Positions 1 through 7,568 of a stretch of DNA of 54,666 nt are shown piece after piece. The DNA comes from Alphaproteobacteria bacterium bin52 (GTDB taxonomy: Bacteria; Pseudomonadota; Alphaproteobacteria; Thalassobaculales; Thalassobaculaceae). The notes beneath the pieces were generated by a model that saw only the letters and a list, made by a program, of their open reading frames with translations, had not been told where the DNA came from and did no database searches. Location: assembly GCA_002238645.1 (NCBI GenBank), contig MPMT01000027.1, forward strand, positions 1 through 54,666, read 5' to 3'. Each line of letters opens with the position of its first letter. The stretch's first letter is position 1. The translations under genes were made by a program, and so were the position numbers.

Positions 1-234
1 TTCGCGTGCGGCGCGGTGGACAGCCGGAGTCGCAAGAACCAAGCGAGCTTCGTCTGCACCACCTGCGGACATCGAGACCACGCGGACATCAATGCGGCAA
101 AGGTCATCCTGCGTCGGAACACGGCGTTCATGCTCGTGGAGGAAAGGCATTGGCCCTCCGGTGAAGCGAGAACTATCGGTGGAGCGACAAGCTCTGCCGG
201 AAATCTCCGGTCTTCAGGCCGAGGAAGATGTTAA
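1..234 (+). CDS. tnpB: TnpB (IS200/IS605-family) C-terminal fragment, cut by window edge
   Basis: The reading frame is open from base 1 to a TAA at 232-234, so the start lies outside the window. The visible residues hold the OrfB zinc-ribbon: CGAV near the edge, then CTTCGHRDHADINAAK, the usual end of TnpB with the second Cys pair and the RuvC-III Asp in the DINAA motif. TnpB is the RNA-guided nuclease of IS200/IS605 elements, the ancestor of Cas12. The tail after ADINAAKVIL is poorly conserved and overlaps the probable guide-RNA scaffold, as is normal for these genes. No TnpA is visible in the window. Whether the full gene is intact cannot be judged from this piece. Confidence 0.85.
   Translation, partial: FACGAVDSRSRKNQASFVCTTCGHRDHADINAAKVILRRNTAFMLVEERHWPSGEARTIGGATSSAGNLRSSGRGRC
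191..234 (+). ncRNA. Candidate omega-RNA (reRNA) scaffold 3' end of the TnpB element
   Basis: The stem ctc-c-ggtc / ggcc-gag with a TTCA loop spans 205-223 and is preceded by GGAAAT and followed by GAGGAAGATGT. A GGAA-hairpin-GAGGATGT arrangement at the very end of tnpB is the typical 3' end of the RNA that guides TnpB. The tnpB stop codon falls inside it. The guide would be read from the bases just after the element end (about 235 onward). The 5' end of the RNA is not determinable here. Basis: hairpin seen; assignment from known TnpB elements; boundary inferred. Confidence 0.5.
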
Positions 235-265
235 TCACACGGCCTTTCGATTTGATACCATCACC

Positions 266-285
266 GCATGGGCAATTACCCATGC
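266..285. repeat. Palindrome just downstream of tnpB
   Basis: Seven-base perfect arms gcatggg and cccatgc flank a six-base centre (caatta). It lies 31 bases after the tnpB stop. It could be a right-end hairpin of the IS200/IS605 element recognised by TnpA, an operator, or a weak terminator. A second inverted pair, gtgcac at 312-317 and 329-334, follows. No gene is seen between 235 and 445. Confidence 0.35.
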
Positions 286-445
286 CATGCCGGTAGTACC
301 ACCCTGAAGGTGTGCACGGGACCGGAAGGTGCACCCGCGGTCGTGACGCGGGGAGAATAGGTCTGGACGGATGCCGGGGCGGGGAGGCTGTTCATCCCGC
401 GTTTCGCTGCAGGACCGTTCATGTTTGTAAAGAAGGGAACTCCGG

Positions 446-1048
446 ATGCAATTTTACAGCGAGGAACGGATCGCGCTATTCATTGACGGTGCCAATCTCT
501 ACGGTGCGGCGCGGGCGTTGGGCTTCGACATCGACTACCGCAGGCTTCGCGAGCTGTTTGCGGATCAGGGTCGCCTGATCAGGATCTACTATTACACCGC
601 GCTGATCGATGACCAGGAGTATTCGCCGATCCGGCCCCTGATCGACTGGCTGGACTACAACGGGTACACGATGGTCACCAAGTTGACACGCGAGTACAAG
701 GACCATCAGGGGCGGCGCAAGATCAGGAACAACATGGATGTCGAGCTTGCGGTCGACATGCTGGACATGGCGCCGCACATCGATCACGCGGTGCTGTTCT
801 CGGGCGACGGGGACTTCAAGCGCCTGGTCGAAGCCGTTCAGCGCAAGGGTGTGCGCGTGACCGTTGTCTCGTCGTTCAAGACCCAGCCACCGCTGGTTTC
901 GGATGACCTGCGTCGACAGGCCGACGTGTTCGTGGAACTGCAAACGCTTGAGAGCGAGATCAAGCGGGAGTTGTCGGACCGGGTCCACCGCGGCGTCGGG
1001 CGTGACGACGACAGGGGTGACGTCGCCGAGGACCGTGACCCGCAGTGA
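446..1048 (+). CDS. NYN-domain (LabA-like, PIN-fold) protein
   Basis: A 200-residue protein with the NYN domain, a PIN-fold nuclease domain related to LabA and the YacP/MARF1 group. The acidic residues expected for metal binding are present: Asp14 in FIDGANLYG, Asp98 in NNMDVELAVDML, and Asp121/Asp123 in FSGDGDF. The last 40 residues are charged and low in complexity. It presumably acts on RNA in the cytoplasm; the target is unknown. A purine-rich stretch (AACTCCGG) precedes ATG 446 but the Shine-Dalgarno match is weak. The stop overlaps the GTG of the following uracil-DNA glycosylase gene, so the two are probably translated together. Confidence 0.85.
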   Translation: MQFYSEERIALFIDGANLYGAARALGFDIDYRRLRELFADQGRLIRIYYYTALIDDQEYSPIRPLIDWLDYNGYTMVTKLTREYKDHQGRRKIRNNMDVELAVDMLDMAPHIDHAVLFSGDGDFKRLVEAVQRKGVRVTVVSSFKTQPPLVSDDLRRQADVFVELQTLESEIKRELSDRVHRGVGRDDDRGDVAEDRDPQ

Positions 1049-1713
1049 CGACGACGCCTGGACATGGGCACGGTTCCGCCGACCCGCCGGCCGACTGCCC
1101 GAACTGTCCCCGGCTGTGCGCGTTCCGCAGCGAGTATCGCGAGGCTGAGCCGGAGTGGTTCAATGCGCCGGTTCCCTCCTTCGGCGACCGTTCCGGTCGC
1201 CTGCTGATCGTCGGGCTCGCGCCGGGGCTGCGCGGCGCCAACCGGACCGGCCGGCCGTTTACCGGTGACTGGGCCGGAGACCTGCTCTACGCGACTGTCG
1301 CAAAATTCGAATTCAGCCGCGGTCGTTACCGGTCGCGGCCGGATGATGGCCTGGTGCTCGAGGACTGCCGGATCACCAACGCGGTCAGGTGCGTGCCACC
1401 GCAGAACCGTCCGAATGCGGGCGAGGTGCGCAACTGCCTGGAGTACCTGAAGCGCGAGATGGCCGGCATGCCGGAGCTCTCCGTCATCCTGGCACTGGGC
1501 ACGGTCGCCCACGGGGCGGTACTGGCGGCGCTCGGACTGCGCCGCGCCGCATTCGGCTTCGGACACGGGGTGTTCCATACCCTGCCCGACGGCCGCGTGC
1601 TTGCGGCCTCCTACCATTGCTCCCGCTACAACACCAACACCGGGAGACTGACCACGCAGATGTTCGAGGAGGTGTTCGGGAAAATCCGCGACCATCTTGC
1701 GGCACAAAACTGA
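1045..1713 (+). CDS. Family 5 (UdgB-type) uracil-DNA glycosylase
   Basis: This 222-residue protein removes uracil, and in this family often hypoxanthine, from DNA as the first step of base excision repair. Motif 1 is at residues 57-75, beginning GLAPG and continuing GANRTGRPFTGD, characteristic of family 5, which lacks the usual catalytic Asp/Asn of other families at this place. The C-terminal histidine motif SYHCSRYNTNTGRLT is present. Cys18, Cys21 and/or Cys25 together with Cys in NAVRCVPPQNRP and EVRNC would bind the [4Fe-4S] cluster. Start GTG at 1045 overlaps the upstream TGA (GTGA). A strong hairpin begins in its stop codon. Confidence 0.9.
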   Translation: MTTTPGHGHGSADPPADCPNCPRLCAFRSEYREAEPEWFNAPVPSFGDRSGRLLIVGLAPGLRGANRTGRPFTGDWAGDLLYATVAKFEFSRGRYRSRPDDGLVLEDCRITNAVRCVPPQNRPNAGEVRNCLEYLKREMAGMPELSVILALGTVAHGAVLAALGLRRAAFGFGHGVFHTLPDGRVLAASYHCSRYNTNTGRLTTQMFEEVFGKIRDHLAAQN

Positions 1714-1737
1714 GGGGCCGGCGTGACGCCGGCCCCT
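1713..1737. terminator. Strong hairpin between convergent genes
   Basis: Eleven-base perfect stem (1713-1723 with 1727-1737) and TGA loop, starting at the last base of the glycosylase stop codon. No T tract follows on either strand, so this is a terminator-like or transcript-stabilising hairpin shared by the convergent transcripts rather than a textbook intrinsic terminator. Confidence 0.55.
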
Positions 1738-1759
1738 GACGTAGTATGCGACGGCGAAA

Positions 1760-4075
1760 TCAGACCATGTCGCCGAACGGAAGGTCCCGCATCCGCTTGC
1801 CGGTGGCATGGAACAGCGCATTGCCGAGCGCCGGAGCGATCGGCGGTACACCGGGCTCGCCTGCGCCCGACGCATGCACCGAGAACGGATGGTCGACCAT
1901 GTGGGTCTTGACGACCCGCGGGAAGTTGTCGGCTCGAACCATCCTGTAGTCGTGATAGTTGGATTCGAGCACGGCACCGTTCTCGTAGGTCAGTCCGCTG
2001 TGCAGGGCGATGGTCATGCCCTGGACGGCCGCACCCTCCATCTGGCTGCGGACCCGTTCCGGGTTGGCGACGAAACCACAGTCGACGGCCATGTTGACCT
2101 CCGGCACGGTGATCAGCCCGTCGACCACCTTCACATGCACGCAGGCCGCCACGTAGGTGACGAACGACCGGTGGACCGCCAGGCCAAGGCCTTCGCCCTC
2201 GGGCATGGACTTGCCCCAGCCACCCTTCTCGGCGGCAAGGCGCAAGACGTTCTTCAGCCTGCCGGTGTCGATCGGGTAGACCTCGTCCTTCTCCCCGTAG
2301 TTCCAGTAGTCGCCGGGGAAGTTCTGGGCCTTGATGTCGATCTTCCGGTCCGAGCCGATGAGCTCGAGCATCACCTCCAGTTCGTCGCGGCCGAGCTCAT
2401 GGGCGAGTTCGGATGCGAAGCTCTGGACCGCCCAGGCACGGGGAATGTTCGACACCGACCGGAACCAGCCGACGCGGGCATGCGCCAACGCCTTGCCGTT
2501 CTCGACCGAGATGTTGGGGATCTCGAACGGCATGTCGACGTGGCCCATGCCGCTCTCGATGAAGAACTGGTAGCCGCTGTCGGGAGCGAAGGTCGACAGG
2601 ATCGAGGGCGCGACCGAATTGTGCCGCCATCCCGTCACCTTGTTGCCGGCATCGAGCGCGACCGCAATCCGTTCCACCGAGGTGGTGTGGTTGAACCCGT
2701 TGCGGATATCGTCCTCGCGTGTCCACTGCACCTTGACCGGCGCACCGATCTTCTGGCTGAGCAGGGCCGCCTCGATCGCGAAGTCGCACTTGGACTTGCG
2801 GCCGAAACCGCCGCCGAGCAGGGTGACATTGACGGTCACGTCCGCGGGATCCATGTGCAGCGCGTTGGCGACGTCGACCCGGGTGCCGTACGGGGACTGG
2901 ACCGGGGCCCAGATCTCCGCCTTGCCGTTCGCGACATTCGCCACCGCCGCGGGCGGTTCCATGGTGGCATGCACCATGAAGGCCTGGCTGTACTCCCGCT
3001 CGACGGTCTTCGCCGCACCGGCGAAGGCGCCGTCAGGATCGCCGACCGTGCGCAGGACATTGCCCGGCTCGGCGGCTGTCGCCCGCATCTCGGCCATGTG
3101 CGCGGCGGAGTCGAATTCCTCGTGCGGACTCGACCCCCACTCGATCTCGAGCGCGTCACGGCCTCTGATTGCCGCATCGGTATTGCCGGCAATGACCGCG
3201 ATCCCGCCCAGGGGTGCGAACTTCGCCGGCGGAATCGAGACCTCGAGCCCGAGCACATGCTCGACACCGGCGACCTCCCAGGTCGCGGAGGCGTCGTAAC
3301 GCACCGGCGGCGCACCGAGCACCGGCGGTCGGGCGATCGCCGCGACCTTCATCCCCGGCAGCATCACGTCCGCACCGTAAACCGCCTTGCCGGTGGTGAT
3401 GTCGTGCAGGTCGTAGATCTGGATGTTGCCCTTGCCGATGTAGCGGAACTCGTCCTCGCTCTTGAAGGTCAGGTCCTCGAATGCCGGAACCGGTTCCTTC
3501 ATCGCCGCGGCCGCGAGTTCACCGAAGCCGGCCCGGAAGGTGCCGCTCGTGACCTCGTGCACCCCGACCTGGACCGTCGACGGGTCGACGCCCCACTTCT
3601 TGGCGGCGGCACTGGCCAGCATGTGCCGGACCGACGCGCCCATCTGGCGCATGGACTGCACGTGGTGGCGCAACGAGCGTGAGCCGTCTGTGTCCTGGTT
3701 GCCGTACTTCGGCTCGTCGCCTTCCGCCTGGACCAGTGTCACGCGGTTCCAGTCGGCACCCATCTCGTCGGCAAGGACCATCGGCACCGAGGTGCGCGAG
3801 CCCTGGCCCATTTCAGAGCGGTGTGCCACCAGGGTCACCGTACCGTCGGCATCGATGGAGACGAAAATGTGCGGGTCATAGCGCAGACCGTGCGGCATGC
3901 TGTTGCCGCCTGTCTCGTAGCGCTCGAACGCACGGGCCTCGGACGCAACCGCCGCGATCGTGAACACGGCAGCGGAACCCTGCAGGAAACTGCGACGCGA
4001 AACCTTGGATATTGCGAGGCCGGCGGTCTTGCCGACCGGTCCACGCAGAACGGCCTGTTCAATCGTGTGCAACAT
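1760..4075 (-). CDS. Tat-exported molybdopterin-binding subunit, aldehyde oxidase / IorB-like
   Basis: A 771-residue molybdenum hydroxylase large subunit of the xanthine dehydrogenase family, subgroup of isoquinoline 1-oxidoreductase beta and periplasmic aldehyde dehydrogenases. A twin-arginine motif SRRSFLQG at residues 26-33, a hydrophobic stretch and an AxA-type site predict export of the folded enzyme. Molybdopterin-binding signatures include GGGFGRKS and QSPYGTR, and the C-terminal GAGEPGVPPIAPALGNA carries the catalytic Glu. Family members oxidise aldehydes or N-heteroaromatics with water as oxygen donor. It starts 3 bases after the stop of the [2Fe-2S] subunit gene, with which it must form a complex. 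No MoCo-insertion chaperone (XdhC type) is nearby. Substrate unknown; an aldehyde made by the neighbouring PQQ enzyme is an attractive guess. Confidence 0.9.
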   Translation of the reverse strand: MLHTIEQAVLRGPVGKTAGLAISKVSRRSFLQGSAAVFTIAAVASEARAFERYETGGNSMPHGLRYDPHIFVSIDADGTVTLVAHRSEMGQGSRTSVPMVLADEMGADWNRVTLVQAEGDEPKYGNQDTDGSRSLRHHVQSMRQMGASVRHMLASAAAKKWGVDPSTVQVGVHEVTSGTFRAGFGELAAAAMKEPVPAFEDLTFKSEDEFRYIGKGNIQIYDLHDITTGKAVYGADVMLPGMKVAAIARPPVLGAPPVRYDASATWEVAGVEHVLGLEVSIPPAKFAPLGGIAVIAGNTDAAIRGRDALEIEWGSSPHEEFDSAAHMAEMRATAAEPGNVLRTVGDPDGAFAGAAKTVEREYSQAFMVHATMEPPAAVANVANGKAEIWAPVQSPYGTRVDVANALHMDPADVTVNVTLLGGGFGRKSKCDFAIEAALLSQKIGAPVKVQWTREDDIRNGFNHTTSVERIAVALDAGNKVTGWRHNSVAPSILSTFAPDSGYQFFIESGMGHVDMPFEIPNISVENGKALAHARVGWFRSVSNIPRAWAVQSFASELAHELGRDELEVMLELIGSDRKIDIKAQNFPGDYWNYGEKDEVYPIDTGRLKNVLRLAAEKGGWGKSMPEGEGLGLAVHRSFVTYVAACVHVKVVDGLITVPEVNMAVDCGFVANPERVRSQMEGAAVQGMTIALHSGLTYENGAVLESNYHDYRMVRADNFPRVVKTHMVDHPFSVHASGAGEPGVPPIAPALGNALFHATGKRMRDLPFGDMV

Positions 4076-4078
4076 GGT

Positions 4079-4531
4079 TCATGCTCCCGTCGCCGCGAGC
4101 CGCACCGCCGCCACGATCCGCTCGTAGCAGCCGCATCGGCATATGTTGCCCGCCATGCTTTCGAGGATCTGCTCGTCGGTCGGGTTCGGTGTCTCGTTCA
4201 GCAGGCTCGCGGCCTGCATGATCTGCCCGGCCTGGCAGAATCCGCACTGCGGCACGTTGGCTTGCCGCCAGGCGACCTGCACCGGGTGGTTCCCGTCCGC
4301 GTCAAGGCCTTCGATGGTGGTCACCTCCTTGCCCGCGACCTCCTCGAGCGTGGCCTGGCACGCGCGGACCGAAACGCCGTCGACCAGCACCGTGCAGGCG
4401 CCGCACAGCCCGGTTCCGCAGCCGTACTTGGTTCCTGTCAGGCCCGCGAGATCGCGGATGCCCCACAGCAGACTGGTGTCATCCGGGCCGTCCAGGGCCC
4501 GGTCTTCACCGTTGATACGTACATTCGCCAT
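4079..4531 (-). CDS. [2Fe-2S] subunit of molybdenum hydroxylase
   Basis: A 150-residue electron-transfer subunit with two [2Fe-2S] domains. The plant-ferredoxin-like cluster is bound by Cys38, Cys43, Cys46 and Cys58 (YGCGTGLCGACT and RAC). The four-helix domain has QCGFCQAGQ and NICRCGCY. The frame is open further upstream to 4684 but the start at 4531 (MANVRING) fits the family and has GGGAGAG in front. It has no signal peptide and would leave the cell in complex with the Tat-bearing large subunit. The extra Cys in CRCGCY is slightly unusual. Transcribed just ahead of the large subunit. Confidence 0.92.
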   Translation of the reverse strand: MANVRINGEDRALDGPDDTSLLWGIRDLAGLTGTKYGCGTGLCGACTVLVDGVSVRACQATLEEVAGKEVTTIEGLDADGNHPVQVAWRQANVPQCGFCQAGQIMQAASLLNETPNPTDEQILESMAGNICRCGCYERIVAAVRLAATGA

Positions 4532-4577
4532 CGATCTCTCCCTGATCTCCCGCGCAGGTGTCGCGGCTCCGTTCGCG

Positions 4578-5090
4578 TCAGTCGTCGTCGTCATCGAAGC
4601 CGGTTCGAACCACCAGTCCGATGCGATAGACGCCCTTGCGCTTGCCGACGAGAAACACTGATGTCGGCAGTTGGCCGCTTGCATTGATCGGTTCCTCGTC
4701 GAAGATCACCCGTACCGCGTGGGTCATCTCCATGTTCGGAACCAGCTTTCCGGTTGCGATCAGCGCATCCATCCCGTCTTCGGGAAAAGTCTCCCAGGAC
4801 ACGCTCTTGATCTTCCGACCGAGGTTTCGGTTCAGGTGAAACCGGACCACCCTTTTCTTGATCTTGCCCGCGTCCTTCCACAGGACGATGCGCTTCAGGA
4901 TGTCGTAGTCGCGCGTCTCGATGGCCAGACGGATCTGGCCCATGAGTTCGCCGCTGGTCCGCGGCAGCTCGGCCGCCGCGGACGCCGACCACATGAAACA
5001 GAGCGCGCCGAGGGCAATCAGCCCCCGGCGTACTCCGGGACGCGGTCCCGCGCCAGGCACCGCACTATGCGCGTGCACCGGCATGTTCAC
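4578..5090 (-). CDS. Small exported protein with poly-Asp tail, unknown function
   Basis: A protein of 170 residues starting at GTG 5090, or 168 from ATG 5084. Residues about 23-40 are a hydrophobic signal segment ending SASAAA, so a secreted or periplasmic product is likely. The mature part, rich in basic and aromatic residues (KRIVLWKD, KIKKRVVRF), shows no family I recognise, and it ends in five Asp residues. The start overlaps the stop of the PQQ dehydrogenase gene (GTGA), which suggests translational coupling and a role with that enzyme, for instance as chaperone or partner; this is inference only. It sits between the PQQ enzyme and the molybdenum hydroxylase subunits in the same operon. 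Confidence 0.75.
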   Translation of the reverse strand: MNMPVHAHSAVPGAGPRPGVRRGLIALGALCFMWSASAAAELPRTSGELMGQIRLAIETRDYDILKRIVLWKDAGKIKKRVVRFHLNRNLGRKIKSVSWETFPEDGMDALIATGKLVPNMEMTHAVRVIFDEEPINASGQLPTSVFLVGKRKGVYRIGLVVRTGFDDDDD

Positions 5091-6826
5091 TTCTTAAGCG
5101 CAAACACCCAGATCACGCCGCCCTGCGGCACATCCGGGACCCGGCCTGCCGGGAGCATGTCCTTGAGCAGGCCCTGCATGCGCTCGGCATCGACACCCCA
5201 GCCCGACTGGACCGCGATGTACTGGGTGCCATCAACCTCGTAGGACGCGGGTGCCGCGGTCACACCCGAGTTGGTCGGGTACTCCCACAGCATGTCACCG
5301 GTTGTGGCGTTGAACGCGCGGAACATGCGGTCGTTCGTACCCCCGGTGAACAGCAGGTTGCCGCCCGTGGACAGGATCGGCCCCCAGTAGGGCGTGTCGT
5401 TGAAGTCGTGGCTCCAGACCATCTCGCCGGCGTTCATGTCCCAGGCCTGCAGCTGGCCGATCGGGACCGGCTTGGACGGATCGACGCTCTCGTGGAAGCG
5501 CAGCGACGACAGGATCACGTCGATCGGAATGCCGATGTAGAGCTCTCCCGAAACCCGTTCGCCGATCGGCACGCCGCCGAGTTCGGAGCACAGGTTCTCG
5601 TGTGCCGGGACGTACAGCAGTCCGGTGTCAGGACTGTAGGCCTCCGGCACCCAGTCCTTGCCGCCCCACAGGCTCGGGCAGAAGGTCACCGTCTTGTTGG
5701 TGCCCGGTGTCCCCGCCTCGTGGTAACTCGGCCGGCCGGTCTCGGGATCGATCGACTCGAAGACGTTCTGCTTCACGTATTTGTCGGCGGCCACGAACTT
5801 GACCGGGCCATCGGTGCGTTCGAGCGTCCACAGGAAGCCGTTGCGCCCGGCATGCACCAGGCCCTTGAACTTCCGCCCGTCTCGTTCGATCGGCATCAGG
5901 ATCGGGGCAGACACCTCGTCCCAGTCCCAGGCATCGTTCCAGTGATACTGGAAGTATCCCTCAATGGAGCCGGTCTGGATGTCGAGAGCCATCAGGGAGG
6001 TGGTGTAGAGGTTGTCACCCGGGCGGGTATCGGGCATCCACGGGCCGCCGTTGCCGGTGCCCACATAGAGAATGCCGGATTCCGCGTCGTAGTTGGGCTG
6101 CATCCACACCGATCCGCCGCCGGTCTTCCAGCTGTCGCCCTTCCATGTGTCACTGCCGAATTCGCCCGGTGCCGGGATGGTGTAGGTCTTCCAGACCTCG
6201 GCCCCGGTCTCCGCATCGAGCGCCATGGTGTAGCCCCGGATGCCGTACTCGCCGCCGGACACGCCGGTGATGATCCGGCCTTCCGCCGCCAGCAGCGACA
6301 GTGTGGAGTAGTAGCCGTCGGTGTAGTCGCCGACGAGCACGTCCCACACCACCTCGCCGGTCTTGGCGTCGAGCGCCACCACGCCAGCGTCGACCGTCGC
6401 CATGTAGACCTTGTCGCCGTACAGCGCGACACCGCGGTTGGTCGGATGAAGCTGGAACAGGTCTTCCGGCAGCTGGCGGACGTAGCGCCAGATCTCGGTG
6501 CCGGTGCTGGCCTCGAGTGCGATCACCTGGTTCTGTGGCGTGGAGACATACATCACGCCGTCATTGACCATCGGCGGTGACTGGTGGCCCTCGGTCACTC
6601 CGGTGGAGTACGCCCACACCGGCACCAGGTCCCCGACGTTGTCGACGTTGATCTGGTCAAGTGTCGAGTGGCCCCAACCCTCGTAGTTGCCGCGCCACAT
6701 CAACCAGTTGTGTGGTTCCGGGTTCTGCAGTCTCGCGTCGGTGACGACGTTGTACTGCTGGGCCATGGCACTCGCCGCAAGCCCGAGGCCCGCGGCGAAC
6801 GCGGCCCCTGCAAGTAGTGTGCGCAT
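5087..6826 (-). CDS. Exported PQQ-dependent alcohol dehydrogenase, predicted lanthanide type
   Basis: A 579-residue quinoprotein of the methanol/ethanol dehydrogenase family. Residues 1-22 form a Sec signal peptide ending SAMA. Eight-bladed propeller repeats (ALDAKTGEVVW, ALDAETGAEVW) follow. Metal/PQQ-site residues are Glu193 (GGEYGIRG), Asn259 (GTGN) and the catalytic Asp301. Residue 303, two after the catalytic Asp, is Asp (WDWDE). In this family an Asp here marks lanthanide-dependent enzymes, whereas calcium enzymes have Ala, Ser or Thr. The usual adjacent Cys pair is replaced by His-Pro (LHPTNRG, 126-132), and no CxxCH haem motif is present, so an external electron acceptor is needed. 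The Rieske gene 35 bases upstream is a candidate. Confidence 0.9.
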   Translation of the reverse strand: MRTLLAGAAFAAGLGLAASAMAQQYNVVTDARLQNPEPHNWLMWRGNYEGWGHSTLDQINVDNVGDLVPVWAYSTGVTEGHQSPPMVNDGVMYVSTPQNQVIALEASTGTEIWRYVRQLPEDLFQLHPTNRGVALYGDKVYMATVDAGVVALDAKTGEVVWDVLVGDYTDGYYSTLSLLAAEGRIITGVSGGEYGIRGYTMALDAETGAEVWKTYTIPAPGEFGSDTWKGDSWKTGGGSVWMQPNYDAESGILYVGTGNGGPWMPDTRPGDNLYTTSLMALDIQTGSIEGYFQYHWNDAWDWDEVSAPILMPIERDGRKFKGLVHAGRNGFLWTLERTDGPVKFVAADKYVKQNVFESIDPETGRPSYHEAGTPGTNKTVTFCPSLWGGKDWVPEAYSPDTGLLYVPAHENLCSELGGVPIGERVSGELYIGIPIDVILSSLRFHESVDPSKPVPIGQLQAWDMNAGEMVWSHDFNDTPYWGPILSTGGNLLFTGGTNDRMFRAFNATTGDMLWEYPTNSGVTAAPASYEVDGTQYIAVQSGWGVDAERMQGLLKDMLPAGRVPDVPQGGVIWVFALKK

Positions 6827-6861
6827 CAGTACCCTTCCTCCCCTAAAATCCTAAAGAGCTT

Positions 6862-7464
6862 CTACTTCTTGGCCGGGCCGGGTCGGCCGGTAAACCCGTC
6901 GGTTGCGACAACGAACCCGTCCGCATCGAGGTTCAGCGGCACCATGGGCAGGCCCCTGCGCGCCGGTCCCCGCTTGATGCGGCCCGTCTCGAGCGCTGCG
7001 AACTGCGAAAGGTGGCAGTGACAGCGCAGGAATTGCTTGTCCGGAATCCACGACTTGATCGTGCAGGCGCGGTGGGTGCACAGGGCCGAGTAGGCCAGTA
7101 CCCCCTCGACACTTCGCTCGCGGGTCTTCTTGCTCATCGCCGCGGTGTCGAGCCTGAGCAGCAGCAACCGGTTCAGACGGTTGCGCCGGCGCAGGACGCC
7201 GCTCGCCGGATCAAGCGGGAATGCCTCGACCGGACGGGCGCCGAGTTCCAGCATTTCCGGACGCACAAGCTGCTTGTTGATCGCGCCGGTCACGGCCTGG
7301 AACCGGTCTCCCGCCTGAACAAACTGTCTCTCGGGTGGTCGTTGCGCCGCATCGGCGTCGTCGGCCAGCACCCCTGTCATCGTGGCCGCCGCGAACGCGG
7401 CACCTCCGATCATGACATCGCGGCGTTCGAACCGCCGACAGTCACAGCACCTGCACCCATTCAT
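6862..7464 (-). CDS. Exported Rieske [2Fe-2S] protein
   Basis: A 200-residue protein with a Rieske domain near the C-terminus: CTHRAC and, 14 residues on, CHCH. These give the two Cys and two His ligands plus the extra Cys pair that forms the disulfide of high-potential (bc1-type) Rieske proteins. The N-terminus has RRDVMIGG followed by a hydrophobic stretch ending ADDADA, a probable Tat signal. A Cys-rich CRCCDC before the twin Arg is unusual. The frame is open upstream to 8064, but ATG 7464 has GGGAGAC upstream and begins the recognisable protein. First gene of the operon, probably an electron carrier for the PQQ enzyme and/or molybdenum enzyme encoded below it. Confidence 0.85.
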   Translation of the reverse strand: MNGCRCCDCRRFERRDVMIGGAAFAAATMTGVLADDADAAQRPPERQFVQAGDRFQAVTGAINKQLVRPEMLELGARPVEAFPLDPASGVLRRRNRLNRLLLLRLDTAAMSKKTRERSVEGVLAYSALCTHRACTIKSWIPDKQFLRCHCHLSQFAALETGRIKRGPARRGLPMVPLNLDADGFVVATDGFTGRPGPAKK

Positions 7465-7540
7465 GCCGGATCCAGTCTCCCTGCACACTTCGTCGCCAGG
7501 CGCGCCTGGATCGTGAGACCGACACGCCAGTCCACGGCGC

Positions 7541-7568
7541 ATGCTACATCCTGCCACCGACCGGTCAA
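7541..7568 (-). promoter_or_regulatory. Candidate sigma-70 promoter of the Rieske-PQQ-molybdenum operon
   Basis: On the minus strand, TTGACC (7568-7563) and TAGCAT (7546-7541) are separated by 16 bases and preceded by TG at the -10. This would give a leader of about 70 bases before ATG 7464. Prediction from consensus only. Confidence 0.4.

Noticed and set aside
1808..3682. 624-residue plus-strand open frame
   Set aside because: Antisense to the molybdenum hydroxylase large subunit; His/Arg/Asp-rich with no domain.
5087..6826. Quinohaemoprotein alcohol dehydrogenase
   Set aside because: No CxxCH motif or C-terminal cytochrome domain is present in the 579 residues.
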